In this document: positions 10,131 through 22,788 of the stretch, in pieces
Layout of the letters: each line of letters begins with the position of its first letter
Position numbering within the stretch: the first letter of the stretch is position 1
DNA from: Rotaria macrura
Taxonomy: Eukaryota; Rotifera; Eurotatoria; Philodinida; Philodinidae
Length of the DNA: 64,000 bases
Reading direction: 5' to 3'
NCBI GenBank assembly: GCA_900239685.1
Contig: OENT01000460.1
Span: forward strand, 1-64,000
The notes under the pieces: model-generated
What the model was told of the DNA's origin: nothing
What the model saw: only the letters and a program-made list of their open reading frames with translations
The model's database searches: none
Translations under genes and position numbers: made by a program

Positions 10131-11436
10131 GCATGGTCCAGTGTTTTTGTTGAAAACATGAAAACTTTAATGTAAAATTGATTCATATTCAATTACTGAA
10201 TTTTGACTTAAACAAAATCATCAGTAGGAAATAGCTAGGTAGTCTGTCGATCAAGAACTGTTAATACAGGTGAGAGTTTTTATTATAGAATCTTACTGAT
10301 AAATTACAATATGAGTGTTTAATGTTTCATTTACAACTTCATTTCTCCGATTATGTGACCTTACGAACACAGATGTATGAATCCTGATACTGCTCATTCA
10401 TACCACGTATCAGATAAAACATCTGTCGATGACACAAGAAAGAAATGGATTCTTCAAAGTTACTACTTCAGAAATTTTGACTTTGAGAATATATATGAAC
10501 TGTATTAGAAAACACAATGAGAAGATCTAGTTATACAATAGTGTATGCAATAGTATTGTTGAAGTGTCTCATGTATATGAGAAGTAGTTAGCATACGTAT
10601 TTGTAATTCTTTAGTAATAAGTAGCTTTAATAATCTAGCACAATTATAGAGATACTTACTGCTATTGAATTTAACAAAAATTACTGTTAAAATCTCTTCA
10701 AAACTTCGACTAGTCTTTACGCTCGAACAAAGTGAAAGTAAAAATGAGGACTAAGCCCACACTTTGCTTCTAATTTATTTTGGAAAGTGCCCGTGTGAAA
10801 GAAAAGGAGTTCTAACTTCATTTTTGGGCGAAAGAAGAGAATTCTTCTTATTATAGAAAGAAATATTTCATCAATTTAATTGATTTCTATCTTTTTATTT
10901 TCAAATCTTTCCACTGCTTTATTCAACTCTTTAGCTTCGAGTAGAATTAAATCCAATATAAACGATATGCATTTGTTCACAGTCTAAAAAATTCAAAATA
11001 TCTAGCGTTTCATTTACTTGATTCATGAACATTGTTCAAAGTAGATGAGAGACGCTTGTCGTATAAAAAATGTTAACATTGGTATCTGTTTGAAATAAAC
11101 TTTGTGTTCTTACTGATGTTGCCATTGAATGCTTTCAACTATAGATTCATTTCTATAAATTTAACAATGAGGAAACATAAAAATTTCTAATGACGTATTT
11201 GACTAATGAAAGACCTTCTCCTTAAAAGACTAACATGTAGTTGGAAGTTGTCTACCAATCCAATATTAAAAGTAACAAAACTATGTTATATTCTTATCGC
11301 AGTCATTCTCAAGTGAGTGAGACGAATAAGTTTTATCTTTCATTTACACATGTTACCTGTGAAGACACATTAGATTTTGGAATAAAACACTGGCTGTGCT
11401 ATCTTGTTGAACAAACAATTGCCTTTCTCTTTCATA
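10131..11436. other. Intergenic, no gene seen
   Basis: AT-rich spacer between the phosphatase and the sialidase-like gene. A 111-codon frame at 11241-11576 overlaps the sialidase start in another frame and is a shadow. No promoter element could be assigned. Confidence 0.5.
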
Positions 11437-12534
11437 ATGCTATTCAAGGTATCGATGTTTCGAATCGTTTTCGTTGCTCACTGGATTTTAATGTTTCATG
11501 TCTATGGTACGATTGTATTCACACGAGGAGAAAATGGATATTTCTGCATCAGAATTCCATCTATCTTAAGTACTAGTAAAGGCACTTTGCTAGCCTTTGG
11601 TGAAGCCCGGCTACTGAGTTGCAGTGATTATACACAGACTGATATAGTTTATAAGAGAAGCACAGATCAAGGGCAAACATGGTCATCTATGTTTATATTG
11701 TATCGTGGCAATGCATCAGTTGATAGTTTCGATCGAGTAGGCAACATTGCCCCAGTTCAATTAGAATATCAACAACGTATTCTTATTCCTTTCTGCAAGA
11801 ATAATCTCATCGTCATGCAGACCTTTTCAGATGATGATGGTTTAACATTTTCGGAGCCAAAGGTGGTACCTAATGTAATCAAGACTCATTGGAAATGGGT
11901 GGCACTAGGTCCTCCCAGTGGACTTCTCTTGAAATCGGGTTCAATATTAATACCTGCTTATTATTCGACTTACAATCATGATGATGGTACATTCAGTACT
12001 GGTTATGTCATGCTTAATGATCATAATGGTGATGTTGATAAATGGTATCTGGGCGGTGAATTTTCATTGCACACTGGTTTTCCGAATATATTTCCAAGTG
12101 AAGGTCAAGCGGTAGAATTATTACCAGAGGCTAATATGATATTTATCAATGCTCGTTCACTTGGAACACGACGTATTGGTGCGTATAGTCATGATGGTGG
12201 TCATAGCTTTTTCAAAGTAGGATTGTTAGATGGTCTTGTCCAACCTCTGACTGGATGCGAAGGTTCAACTATTTACTATGACATGCTGCAACAATTATTC
12301 TATTCAGGTCCAGCAGAAACTTCGATAATCCGTAGCAATCTAACATTCTTTACCAGTAAAGATAATGGTGATACTTGGTCAATGATTAAAAGTGTATTCC
12401 AGGGTGCATCAGCGTACTCTTCGCTTACAATTATGAAAGATTTATCAATTGGATTGGTATATGAATGGGCTACCAAGATTGACCTTGTCTTCGTACCAGA
12501 TTATGTAACATTCACTGTAGTTTGGCAACTATAG
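11437..12534 (+). CDS. Sialidase-like protein (BNR/Asp-box), intronless
   Basis: This is a predicted exo-alpha-sialidase-like six-bladed beta-propeller of 365 aa in one exon. The first ATG in the frame is at 11437 and a second at 11455; either gives a hydrophobic leader (MFRIVFVAHWILMFHVYG) that looks like a signal peptide. The N-terminal arginine motif of sialidases (FRIP) appears as IRIP, with Arg39 of the substrate-binding triad, followed by AFGEAR (Arg58) and Asp64. Four Asp-box-like repeats are visible: STDQGQTW at 75-82, then SDDDGLTF, SHDGGHSF and SKDNGDTW. EGQAVEL supplies a candidate catalytic Glu, and AYSSL near the C-terminus a candidate nucleophilic Tyr. Its intronless state contrasts with its neighbours and is compatible with horizontal transfer or retroposition. 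An ATTAAA lies about 80 bp after the stop. Confidence 0.82.
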   Translation: MLFKVSMFRIVFVAHWILMFHVYGTIVFTRGENGYFCIRIPSILSTSKGTLLAFGEARLLSCSDYTQTDIVYKRSTDQGQTWSSMFILYRGNASVDSFDRVGNIAPVQLEYQQRILIPFCKNNLIVMQTFSDDDGLTFSEPKVVPNVIKTHWKWVALGPPSGLLLKSGSILIPAYYSTYNHDDGTFSTGYVMLNDHNGDVDKWYLGGEFSLHTGFPNIFPSEGQAVELLPEANMIFINARSLGTRRIGAYSHDGGHSFFKVGLLDGLVQPLTGCEGSTIYYDMLQQLFYSGPAETSIIRSNLTFFTSKDNGDTWSMIKSVFQGASAYSSLTIMKDLSIGLVYEWATKIDLVFVPDYVTFTVVWQL

Positions 12535-12540
12535 CCACTT

Positions 12541-15500
12541 TTCAAGTAATATTTTAGTGAATTATAAATAGAATTGTCATTGATCATCTCTATTGTCTTC
12601 CTTCTCATCTACATTAAATAATTGATTTAAATTTCAGAAATCATCAATTCGATTAATCAATTTAGTGGCCAGCAATACACTACATGGAGAAAGGAAATTT
12701 TGTGTCCTTCCTCCAGAACTATACGTCTCGTTCAGTTCGAACTCAGGCTAACACTTCTGATAGTATCAACAGTTGTGTAAGTTTTCGAAAATCTTTATTC
12801 AGTAACTTACACTAATCGATATCGAATAGCCTCTGTGTTTTAAATAAGTGATTATCTTGTCTTCAAGAAAGATATGATTCTTTTTCTACTATTCATAACA
12901 ATATCGTGTTCTATTCTATTTGAAATCATGATCCAATAAAACGCATACCATTTTCAGTTCACTCATATCTTCTATAGCAGTTAGGAATAGTAACTAATTA
13001 TTGAGATAGATTAGCAATATTTTAGGAAACAATGTAGAGTGATGTGGTTAAAACTCAACTAAAATATTTTTCAGTATCTATCAATATCTTTTTAAGCAAT
13101 GCGTCTTGTTCCTTTTAGCTATGATAGAGGCTAGACTAGCCTGCAACAACCCTATTGCGTTTAGTTATAAGAATGTGACACGATTCCCTTTAAGAAAATA
13201 AATTTTGCTATCACTAAAATAAACTAGAGTATTCTCTACTTTTATATTCATGTTCGTCTACTATTGATATAGAAGAAGATTTGATTACTATTTGAATATC
13301 ATCATTAACATCTTAATTTTAGAAGTGTTATCGAACATAAACTATTTTTCTTTGTTTCTTACTTAATTCTAACTTTGTTCATTTATTTGAAACTGTACGT
13401 TTGAATAAGAATACAAATCGACGCATGTCGTATTGCTACTATGTTCTAACGAATGATTAATACTCGACTTGTTGTCTTTTTTTTATATCTAGACAATTTG
13501 ATTGTCTCGACAACACTGATCGATGGTAAAAATAAAAGTCAATGAAGTTTACAAGTTGCACGAAATCTCTTAATTAATTTCAGCATTGCCAAAGATTTTA
13601 ACTGTATACACACTGGTATGTTCATGAGTATACACGTTTCTTTCAGCCAACATATCAAGCATCTACTGCATAAGTTAAAATCAAGATTTTTATCACCATT
13701 GGATTGGCTAATGACTTCATGCGTCGCTGGTTGTCATTTAAAAACAAATTTCTGTCAGCATTGCAGAATACTGGATCAGTAATTGTCGAAGATTAACTAA
13801 TTTGCTGCTTTTGGATCATCGAGAATTGCTTCTGATTGCTTTACGGATAAACTTCTATCGATTCCATTCGTTTTTTTTTATTCGAAAGACTTGTACAGAG
13901 AAACTGAAGAACGATTTAATTTCTCATTTTTTTTACTGCAAGTCATTCTGCCATTAGATATGAATAGGCATTGCAACATAATCAATGATAATTACTATTG
14001 AAGTAGATGTATCTTGAATACAAAACCTGTTCTTATTTGTAGCTGATGGAAAAAACGGAACATACGAGACAAAAAGCGAGATTGGCTGTTGATAGAGAGA
14101 AAGAGAATCTTACGTCAGTAAAATAAGTGATTTTCTGACAATATCATAGTTTGACATGAATCTTTTCAAAGAATTATCTTTTATTTGATTTACGATTGCT
14201 TCTAACTATTATCATAATCATATGCAACTAGGTAGAATGTATAGTTTTATGAATGTAGCAAACAATCATTTCACATAAAATCTTCATGTCACAATCAAGA
14301 CAACTTTGACGAATTAGTTTCTGGTTGCCACATCGTAATTGGCTTACAACATAATCTATGTTATATTTCTATCTATCAAGCAGATAAAGTAGTCTTTGGT
14401 TAGCAATTTGATCGATGGAAACATTTCTTGTATGCATGCCGTAGATAGCACGTGTGTCGAACAAGAACGATTTCTAGGGAAACAGCAAACTATATTTTTA
14501 CCGAATGTTGCTGTAGTGTAATGTTTCATATAATTAGATCTCATCCTTTCTCAATCATCCTTATACATCCTATTGAGAGTGTGAAATTTTAGAAAAAAAT
14601 CAGAGAAATTCTACAATGAATTCGAGGAACATTAATTTTATATTCAATTGCATTCATAGAGAGAAGGTATCCGCATAATTAAGCAAATAATGAAGCATCA
14701 ATCGAGATGTTACACGTTTAACATAGGAAATAGAATATTGTAGTCTTTCATCACATAATGACATCCGTGGAACTAGTAGAAAATAGAAATTATTCATCAA
14801 ACTGAATAGATAAAAGTTCTAGAAGAAGTATAATTATAAGCGCGAATGAGTACTTTTGTTGTTAGAAGAAAGAAGTATCGAAGTGAACAATTAATGTTGA
14901 CATCCCAGGATTCTGAATGAGACACTGCATATTCTTCAAATACGAAAGTAAAGGTGAGAAACAAATACAGACATAGAGATAGAAGATTTTCTTTAGTATT
15001 TCTTATAAAACGAGGCAAACAGATTAAATGATTCTTCAACTTAATTTATATAGAAATAAAATAGTGAAAAAAAGAAGATTAGACGATGGCTACTCACTTG
15101 TTTATATCAATGTTCAATAGTATTGTTATTTAGATTGCTTCTTTATTCTACTAAAATTAATTCTTTGAAACATCTATAGTAATTCAGTTTTCGTTTTTTA
15201 TTTACTTGATGATCATGTTTCTAGTTGACTATTTTGTCTACAAATGACAGTCATATAAAATAAACTCAGACATACATACTATTCATCATAAATATTGTGT
15301 AGCAATGCTGATAGAATTTCAAAGAGGTAGTTCACATGTAAATATTATCGGATAGTACTAACATAGTAAATAATATGCATGTACATCATGTTCTTAACTA
15401 GTGAATTTGACAAATACGATTGTATTTTGTATCAGCATATCATCTAGATAGAAGATACTCCTACAGTTCCATACTACATATCTGAATTTTATGCTGAAAA

Positions 15501-17053
15501 GATATCATAGTTGATTCATGAAACACTACGTGATTTAGTTTATAATTTTCAAATGGACTCTCTACTATAACAGTTGGCAATGTCGACTTAGTTTTAAATA
15601 GAAATATCAATGAATGCCTATCACATCATATCTAATTGTTCTGGCTTGCTGATAGATTGTCGGAAAAACCAAGCATCTAACAATATCATCAGCTGCTAAT
15701 ATCCACATAAGAGATCCATTAGCCCAATGAAATTTATTATCTACTATCCAAATCAAGGAAAAAATATGGCACATAGTCAATATACTCCTAATTGTAGTTA
15801 AGAGGCGTTGGTCTATTTATATCGACAAACATATGTCGCTTGACAAAATTGCGTGCGCACTCCAAACACAGCGAGAGAGAGAGAGAGAGATAAAAGAACT
15901 ACATGAATCTCCTTTGATATGTGTAATAGTAGAAACTCTTTAAAGAGACGACCATTTAATTATGTGCATAGTTTAACAACAACAATTTTAATGAAAACGA
16001 TCCAATCATAGCATAGTTCACGGTCGATGCTGATACGCTGCTTCGTATATGCAACAGTGGTAGAAAATTAGCAACGTAGTTCCATATTTTGGTTTATGTT
16101 AATTGTGTGAATTTTCTATCAATAGAATCATCCATTGGATGATTACCGAACAATGTGAAATAGATCTTTGCTGCATGCACTCAAAGGTATATGTTTGTCA
16201 ATAGAGAAGAACGCTCGACGCAATTAGCAAAGAAAAAGAGTACAATATCAACTTCATTTCTTAGATCAAATCTTAAAGGCACTAAATCAAATAAAGCCAA
16301 TATAGAAATGCTAACATGTATTTCGGTCTAGAACAAACTGTACTATTGTTAATTAGGCGCGTTCTCTGATATATAGTTGATGCAAGCCTGAAGATGCTAA
16401 GTATGAGTGAGATTTATGAACAAATGTGGGAAGAATACAATTGCACTTCATCAAGAGAGAGCACTACTTTTAGATTATTTATATTTGAAATGAATAATTT
16501 AAATCGAGCAATAAGGGTTTACACCTGCTTTGATATACTTGATCTGTCTAACATATACATCATCATAAAAATGGAGTTAATAGACACGTACGCAGTCATA
16601 TCTCCATTTCTCTTCTAGTACAACCAGAATAAGAAAGAAGAGCGATGAATAATATCTTGTTCTATGGCATCCTCTATCGTTTCCCCGACTCGCAGATGTT
16701 AAAGGAAATATACAGCACTATGCTTATTATATATGGAAAGAAGAATTGCCTTACTTGTCTTTCTCCTCCTCTATTTAGCTTAACAGACACACACCAGAAA
16801 GAGAAAAACGCGTAGTTGATGTTGTCTCCTAGAAGAATAAGAGAAAATGCAAAGGCAAACATAATAACGATGACTTTTTGAGAGAGAGAGGGGACGAGGA
16901 AGTTTATTGCCAATACGTCATGAGTGATTAGTAGATAGTTCTTTGTTGTGTTTGCATTCAGCTACGTATCATATACGAGGTATTCAATGATAATACTAGT
17001 TTGTTTGTAAAGATCTATAGTTTGATAATTTGAATTTTAGTTAACATCGAAAA
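12541..17053. other. 4.5-kb stretch without a recognised gene
   Basis: Long AT-rich region with only short random frames on both strands. It contains a small (GA)n run at 15872-15890 and another near 16880. A 3' splice-like TTTTAG just before the innexin ATG suggests that a noncoding 5' exon of that gene may lie somewhere in the right part. Nothing else is supported. Confidence 0.5.
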
Positions 17054-18439
17054 ATGGATTTTCATTCACTCATGGGTCAAGCATCGACAATGATGCTTGG
17101 CAAACGTAATGATGATAGTATGTCTGATCGACTCAACTATCGATATACTGTGGGAATTTTAGTTGTTCTCGCTATTATTAACATGAACCGTCTATATACA
17201 GATCAGATCAGATGTTGGGTAAAGTTTTATCCATTAGATAGATTACATCTATTATCTGTCTATTTAGGTACCAGCATTCTTCACACCAAACTATGAAGAA
17301 TATGTTCGATCAGTATGCTTTGTTCAAAATACGTACTATGTGAAACATACAGATAAAACACCCAAGTCATTTGCGATTAAGAAAGAAAATGAAATATTAT
17401 ATTATCAATGGATTCCGTTTGTTTTATTAGTTAAAGCATTTCTATTCTACATACCCCGTATATCATGGAATGCACTTGGATTAAAAAGTGGTGTCCAGGT
17501 CTCTGATCTTGTTGAATCGTCATTTGATTATAAACTACCAACAACAGATCCGGCACATCGTCAGATGTGTCTTGATTATGTTGTCGATACTATCGATCAA
17601 TATTGTTACGATCATCGTCGACAAGATGAAGTTCGTAAACATTTAACTCTTCGACAACGAATTTCGATGACCGGGTGGTGGAGAACAAGAAAGAATGTTG
17701 GTAACTACCTAGTTATTTTATACATGGCGACAAAATTAATGTATATAGGTGTATCGTTATTGCAAATTCTTCTTCTAAGTGTAATGTTAGGTTCAAATTT
17801 TGCCCTCTATGGCATCCAAGTACTTGATCGATTTCTTCGAGGTAAAACATAGTGCATTTGTCTTGTCGAATCAAGACGAACGGCTATTGATTGAATTTAA
17901 TCTTAGGAATTCATTGGGATGCAGAATCACGTCTATTTCCAAAAACCACTCTATGCGATTTCACTATACGTGAATATGGTCATCCGAAACGCTCTCATGA
18001 CTACACTGTTCCATGTGTTTTACCACTTAACTTATTCAATCAACAAATGTTTACGTTTCTTTATTTTTGGTATGCCATTGTTATTTTACTTAACTGCAGT
18101 GACTTTTTTCTATGGGCCTATGCGTTCACTTCACGAAATCGTCTTGCTGTTGTTCGAACACGTCTTCATTCAAAGAAGTATCCATTAACAAATGAAAACA
18201 AGGATAAGTCGAAGATTACTGCATTCACGAATGAATATCTTCAAGCCGATGGCTTCTTTATTTTATCATTGATTAAAGAGAATACTTCGGATTATGTAGC
18301 ATCCGAAATCATCCATCGTTTATATACAGAAAAATTTCTGAAACAATATTTCAATCATATGACGACTTCGATTAATCATACAAATGAGGAAAAAGACAAA
18401 CAGTTTAAACGACATCATCTTTGTGCATTGATTTGTTAG
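17054..18439 (+). CDS. Innexin gap-junction / hemichannel protein
   Basis: This four-helix channel protein of the innexin/pannexin family is 423 aa. It forms gap junctions or nonjunctional channels in the plasma membrane. Exons are 17054-17218, 17268-17841 and 17907-18439, with consistent phases. TM1 is about residues 31-48. The first extracellular loop has RCWVPAFFT and CFVQNTYYV, with Cys54 and Cys72. The innexin signature YYQW is at 100-103 and starts TM2 (WIPFVLL). The second extracellular loop contains TLCDF with Cys263 and YTVPCVLPLN with Cys283, so the two-plus-two cysteine pattern is intact. TM4 follows with FTFLYFWYAIVILLN. The C-terminal tail is about 100 aa. It is convergent with the next gene, with 85 bp between stops. 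Confidence 0.95.
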
Positions 18440-18483
18440 AAGAGCATTACTCTTTTTTTTTCTCTTTGAAAAAATCAACATGT

Positions 18484-18489
18484 TTTATT
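18484..18489 (-). promoter_or_regulatory. Poly(A) signal of the receptor-like gene
   Basis: AATAAA on the minus strand lies about 36 bp after the stop of the gustatory-receptor-like gene, inside the 85-bp gap to the innexin stop. The two transcripts probably overlap at their 3' ends. Confidence 0.5.
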
Positions 18490-18524
18490 TGAATCTGTTT
18501 TGAAAAGAAAAACAATACTATTGA

Positions 18525-21401
18525 TTATTGAAGAAAAAAGTTTGTCGTATCAATGATATTCGTTTGTAGAAGAACAACACAAACGATAATAGTTGTGAGA
18601 AGCATAACAATAATTTTGCCCGTGTGAATAGTTAATCCGAATAACTTCGCTTGCAATCCCGCTTTCGAAAGAAATATAAGAAAACCATCGAGATCACTAT
18701 GACTTGCTGCATGATACCCATAGACACGCATTGAAAGACTGATACGATGAAATTTACTACATTTTGATGTTACTCGTGCTGCCTAGGTATATTGGATGAT
18801 AAACAACATCATATCGTCTTAAGAACAACTTACTTGTCCAAGACAAAATATAAGAATTGAAAACCAAACCAGAGGGTATAGAATTCGATAAGCATGCATT
18901 ATTGGTTCATTGATTTCATTCAGCATAAACAAGATGATACCTTGAACACGTATAAAAATAATATTTTCTTATTTTTACATGATTTCAACTATTAGCATAA
19001 CTAGAAGGCAACAACACTTATTAGTGGTAACACACTGTGTAACACGATCTGAAAGGAGTGTTGAAGTGTATATACACAAGAAATTTGCTCCCCTCCCCTC
19101 CCTTCCCCAGACCGTGATAGACGGGGGGCGCTGGTGGAAACCGTCATGGACGGAAGCATCATATATTATGACAGATAATGTAATGAAGAACTAGTAATTG
19201 TAATTCATTAAAGTCTCATGAAAAAAATATTATCAATAGCTTGCTTACTGAGATTTTAATTAATTTAACTTAGAGATTAAATGGTTCCGAATATGAACGG
19301 AATAAAACAGCTTTCCCTGTCCTTCATAGTAGCAGACACATCGTGTTTCACATTTTTTATCCCACAAGGGATGGTGTTAACAGTTTTTTTTTCATGCATG
19401 TTTGCAATTAGCAAAGAATCTGAATTGCAATAGTTAAGCCGATAAATTCTAATAGATCTTTTTGAGTAACAATCGGCATAAAGCCGATTTCCTTTGAACC
19501 ATATTTCTACTGTCTATTTGAAAGCTTTTTTTGTTCAAGTTACCCTCGATCTTACTTCAAGTAACAATCTATTCTTTTCGAAGAAGACTCAAACGACTTT
19601 CTCTCTCTCTCTCATTGTACTAAAAAAAAGATAACTTCTTCAATCGTAAGAATATTTATCTTCCAAGTCTTATTAACGAATAATTGTCGAGAATTAAAAA
19701 TTTTTAATTATTCTCATCGAATAATCCTTAGAAGAAGAGTTTACATTGAGACGAACTCTTACCAAGTATTGTACGTTCAAGATAGTAAACCACTAATATG
19801 GACATCATTCTTGAAACTGCACCATTCAATTGATTAATAGATGAGCCGAGGTCAAGTATTTGTTTCATTGCTTCAAGAAGTGGTATTGATTTTTCTTCTA
19901 ATCGTGTTCGAATTGATTTACAATAGAAAACAACCATTTCACAATGTGATACAAAATTCATAACAACAACCAAATGAATACAATTCGATATAAGTAGACA
20001 AGCAATATCGACAATGAACAAACTATATCTCACTGATTTTCTAAACAACATTCAATATACAATGAATTTGTTAGTTTACGTGAACGAAAATGATTGTACC
20101 TTTTTACTTGATATTTTTTATCGAATATTAATGGATGTGCAAAATCATTCATAGCATTCGACAGTGCATGAGTGGCAACGGACATGAATACCCAAATACT
20201 TCCGATCAACAAGAATAATCTATTATGTAAAACAAAACGTGAATAAAAATTTTTAGAACACGTTCAATTACTTCAATCGTCGAATAACACGATTGGGACT
20301 AAAATTTCGCATATTTTGATCAGCATGAATAAAGACCTATTTATTCAGGTAAAGAATATCGAAGTAAAATCTAAGAATTCTATATTACTTTTTCCATAAG
20401 AGAATACATTTGTTCACCTTCAGTTATACGAAAATACATGAAACCAATAATAAAAGCCATAAGATGTAATAAATCAGGTAATATGTAAGTTGTAAATATG
20501 TGACCACATCCTGTTGGTGTGATAGGAGTGTCATTAACTTTATGGAAAGGTTTTGGCGGTATAAGTGAACTCCAATTCAACATGGTATAATTTTCACTTG
20601 GTGATAATGAAGTCGTAGGAGCTCTTGTTGTTGTAGTCTATTTATAACAGAAAATTTTAGAAATAGAATTTAATTGATGAGAACATAAAACAGCAGTGCT
20701 AATCTTACTTTAGTATCTGTCACTACATTGAGTTTTCCTTGACAAACAACAATTTCATACGTATAATTAAATAACAGTAATATTAAAATAAACAGTGGAT
20801 AAATAATATTTAAAACACGCATGAAGATCGATGAACGCTTCGAACTATCCATACCAAATGGTCTCCAACCAATCTGATGAATGAAAGACGATAGTTTTCA
20901 GTTTTAGATATTGCTCAATAACTTACTAAACATAATAAATTACGAAATGGATGAAGTATTTGTTTTTTACATCTCATCAAACTTAATGTTGTGGCGTGTG
21001 GACAACTATTATCAAGATCGGAGATCTAAAGGAAATTGAAAATAATTATTTATGAATATATCATCAATATTGAGAATTTTGTTTGATCTATCGAAGAGAG
21101 AAACATCTCTAGGAATTAAGTATATTATTTTTGCTTTTGAAAATTATTTTTTCTCGCTCGTTCGATTCAAACCTCTTTTAATTCAAGTAAATTTGACTGC
21201 GAATGAGTGAGCTTTTTTCTCACCTCGACTTTAACACAGCCAAAGTCATCGTCATTGTTCAATGATTGAGTTAAATGATTATAATGAGGATTTGTTATTG
21301 AAAAAGCCACTGACTGAAAGAAAAATGTATAGATAAATAAACAATTAAAATACGATTGTTCGATGGATTACTTTAGGAGAGTTGCTGAAATTTTTATTCA
21401 T
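18525..21401 (-). CDS. Gustatory-receptor-like 7TM protein, ten exons
   Basis: This is a predicted 486-aa multi-pass membrane protein of the invertebrate gustatory-receptor-like (GRL, 7tm_7) group; ligands are unknown. Exons in transcription order are 21401-21372, 21313-21224, 21025-20927, 20873-20709, 20637-20389, 20336-20272, 20219-20100, 20040-19763, 18940-18834 and 18782-18525. All phases fit. The short first exon (MNKNFSNSPK) is the weakest call. Hydrophobic segments follow in RVLNIIYPLFILILLLFNY, PDLLHLMAFIIGFMYF, LFLLIGSIWVFMSVA, SLFIVDIACLLISNCIHLVVV, AVSRMMSILVVYYL and LYPLVWFSILIFCL. The last exon ends with the family-like TM7 pattern LTIHTGKIIVMLLTTIIVCVVL followed by LQTN. The usual TYxxxxxQF motif is only partly matched. 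Intron 8 is 822 bp; the others are 42-210 bp. Confidence 0.72.
19090..19108 (-). other. G-quadruplex-like motif in intron 8
   Basis: Four C-runs (4, 4, 3 and 4 bases) separated by one or two T on the plus strand make four G-runs on the minus strand. That is the sense strand of the receptor-like gene. In sequence this AT-rich it stands out and could form a G4 in the pre-mRNA intron. Function is unknown. Confidence 0.5.
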
Positions 21402-22788
21402 GCTCGTTTTTTCTTCTGTGAGAATTCGCTTTACCTTTGCTTATTGCACCTCAAACCATACGTAATGGACGTGTACTTGTCTTATGATATAAAAAGAAAA
21501 GACACACAAGCAAAAAAGAAGACTATGATGAGACACATCGTGATGTTTTCTTTTTATTTCTTTAAAATAAATGATAGAGATAGTTAAAATTGCCTGATGA
21601 ATGACGATGTTTTCCTTGTTTTTCATATAGTTCACTCGTTTGTTGACCTCCTGACTTTGCCCTTTTTACTTGTTTTTCTCATCCATTCTTATCAAGACTT
21701 TGATTATTGTGTTGACAATGGTTATCATATTTTTTGCATTTCAACATCTAGATGTTTTTCATACATAGATGGCAAACATGAACTTGAAACAGAATCTTTC
21801 TTTTTCCATACAAATACAATTATTAAAAATCGATAGATATTCAGAAAAACGAACTAATTATAAATATCGAATCACTTCTTTTATGTCTTCTGATAAAATG
21901 TAGTATTATTTATTTATTTATTGGCAATAACATTTATCTTGTTTTCCTACCCAATTAACAGACAAAACAACATATGAGAGAGGCTGCATTCTATTTTACA
22001 TCGTATTATCCATTTGGTCATGCACTAGATATAAAAACAAAGACTTGCCCTAAGATAATATTATTTTTTCGGCACAACCATAAGATAAAAATACATAGTA
22101 AAACAACATAAGCAATCCAATTCTAGTAGAATCCACGATTCATGATCTTCATCTAAAATGACGTTTTACAATCTGACTAATCTAACATTGATCTCGGGCA
22201 CTCTGTCTTATTTAACTTTCATTAGATTCGACACATTATTCACTAGTAATTACTGGTAATGCATAAAGCGACAGTCTTGCCAGTCTTTCTCTCTTGTCTC
22301 ATCTAGATATCAATTTTTAGGGATATATTTTTGTGACCGATTTACGAATATATGCGTTCGTTATACGGATATTATTCAAACTTTTCCTTTTACATTTAGA
22401 TAAATAAGACAAATGTATTTATATATAGGTGTATCAGCTGTTTCTTTTCTAATGCACATGACCTGCTTTGGATCTGCTCATGACCAGACAACAGTATCGT
22501 CTTTTGAATATGTAAAGACAGATGTTACTTAAGCTAGACACGTTGATTGGCTTTTTATACATACATATAATAAACAGAAGAATCTATGTAAAGAAAGAGC
22601 AAACAGTAGATACACAGAAAAAATAATACTTAGACCAATCTACAGACAAGATAGAAAACGATAGAAAACAGAAACAAATGTAAGAGAAGAGACATTTTCG
22701 TATTCATATTACTATCGATATACAGTATCTTAGTTGTTAATTAGAGATTTGCTAGTGTTTATCGGCGTGTAGTAGTGACAAATTTGGG
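21402..22788. other. Shared 5' region of two divergent genes
   Basis: This lies between the start of the minus-strand receptor-like gene and the plus-strand guanylate cyclase. It should contain both promoters. Short frames on both strands at 21363-21836 show no family resemblance. No TATA box or other element could be assigned with confidence. Confidence 0.4.
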
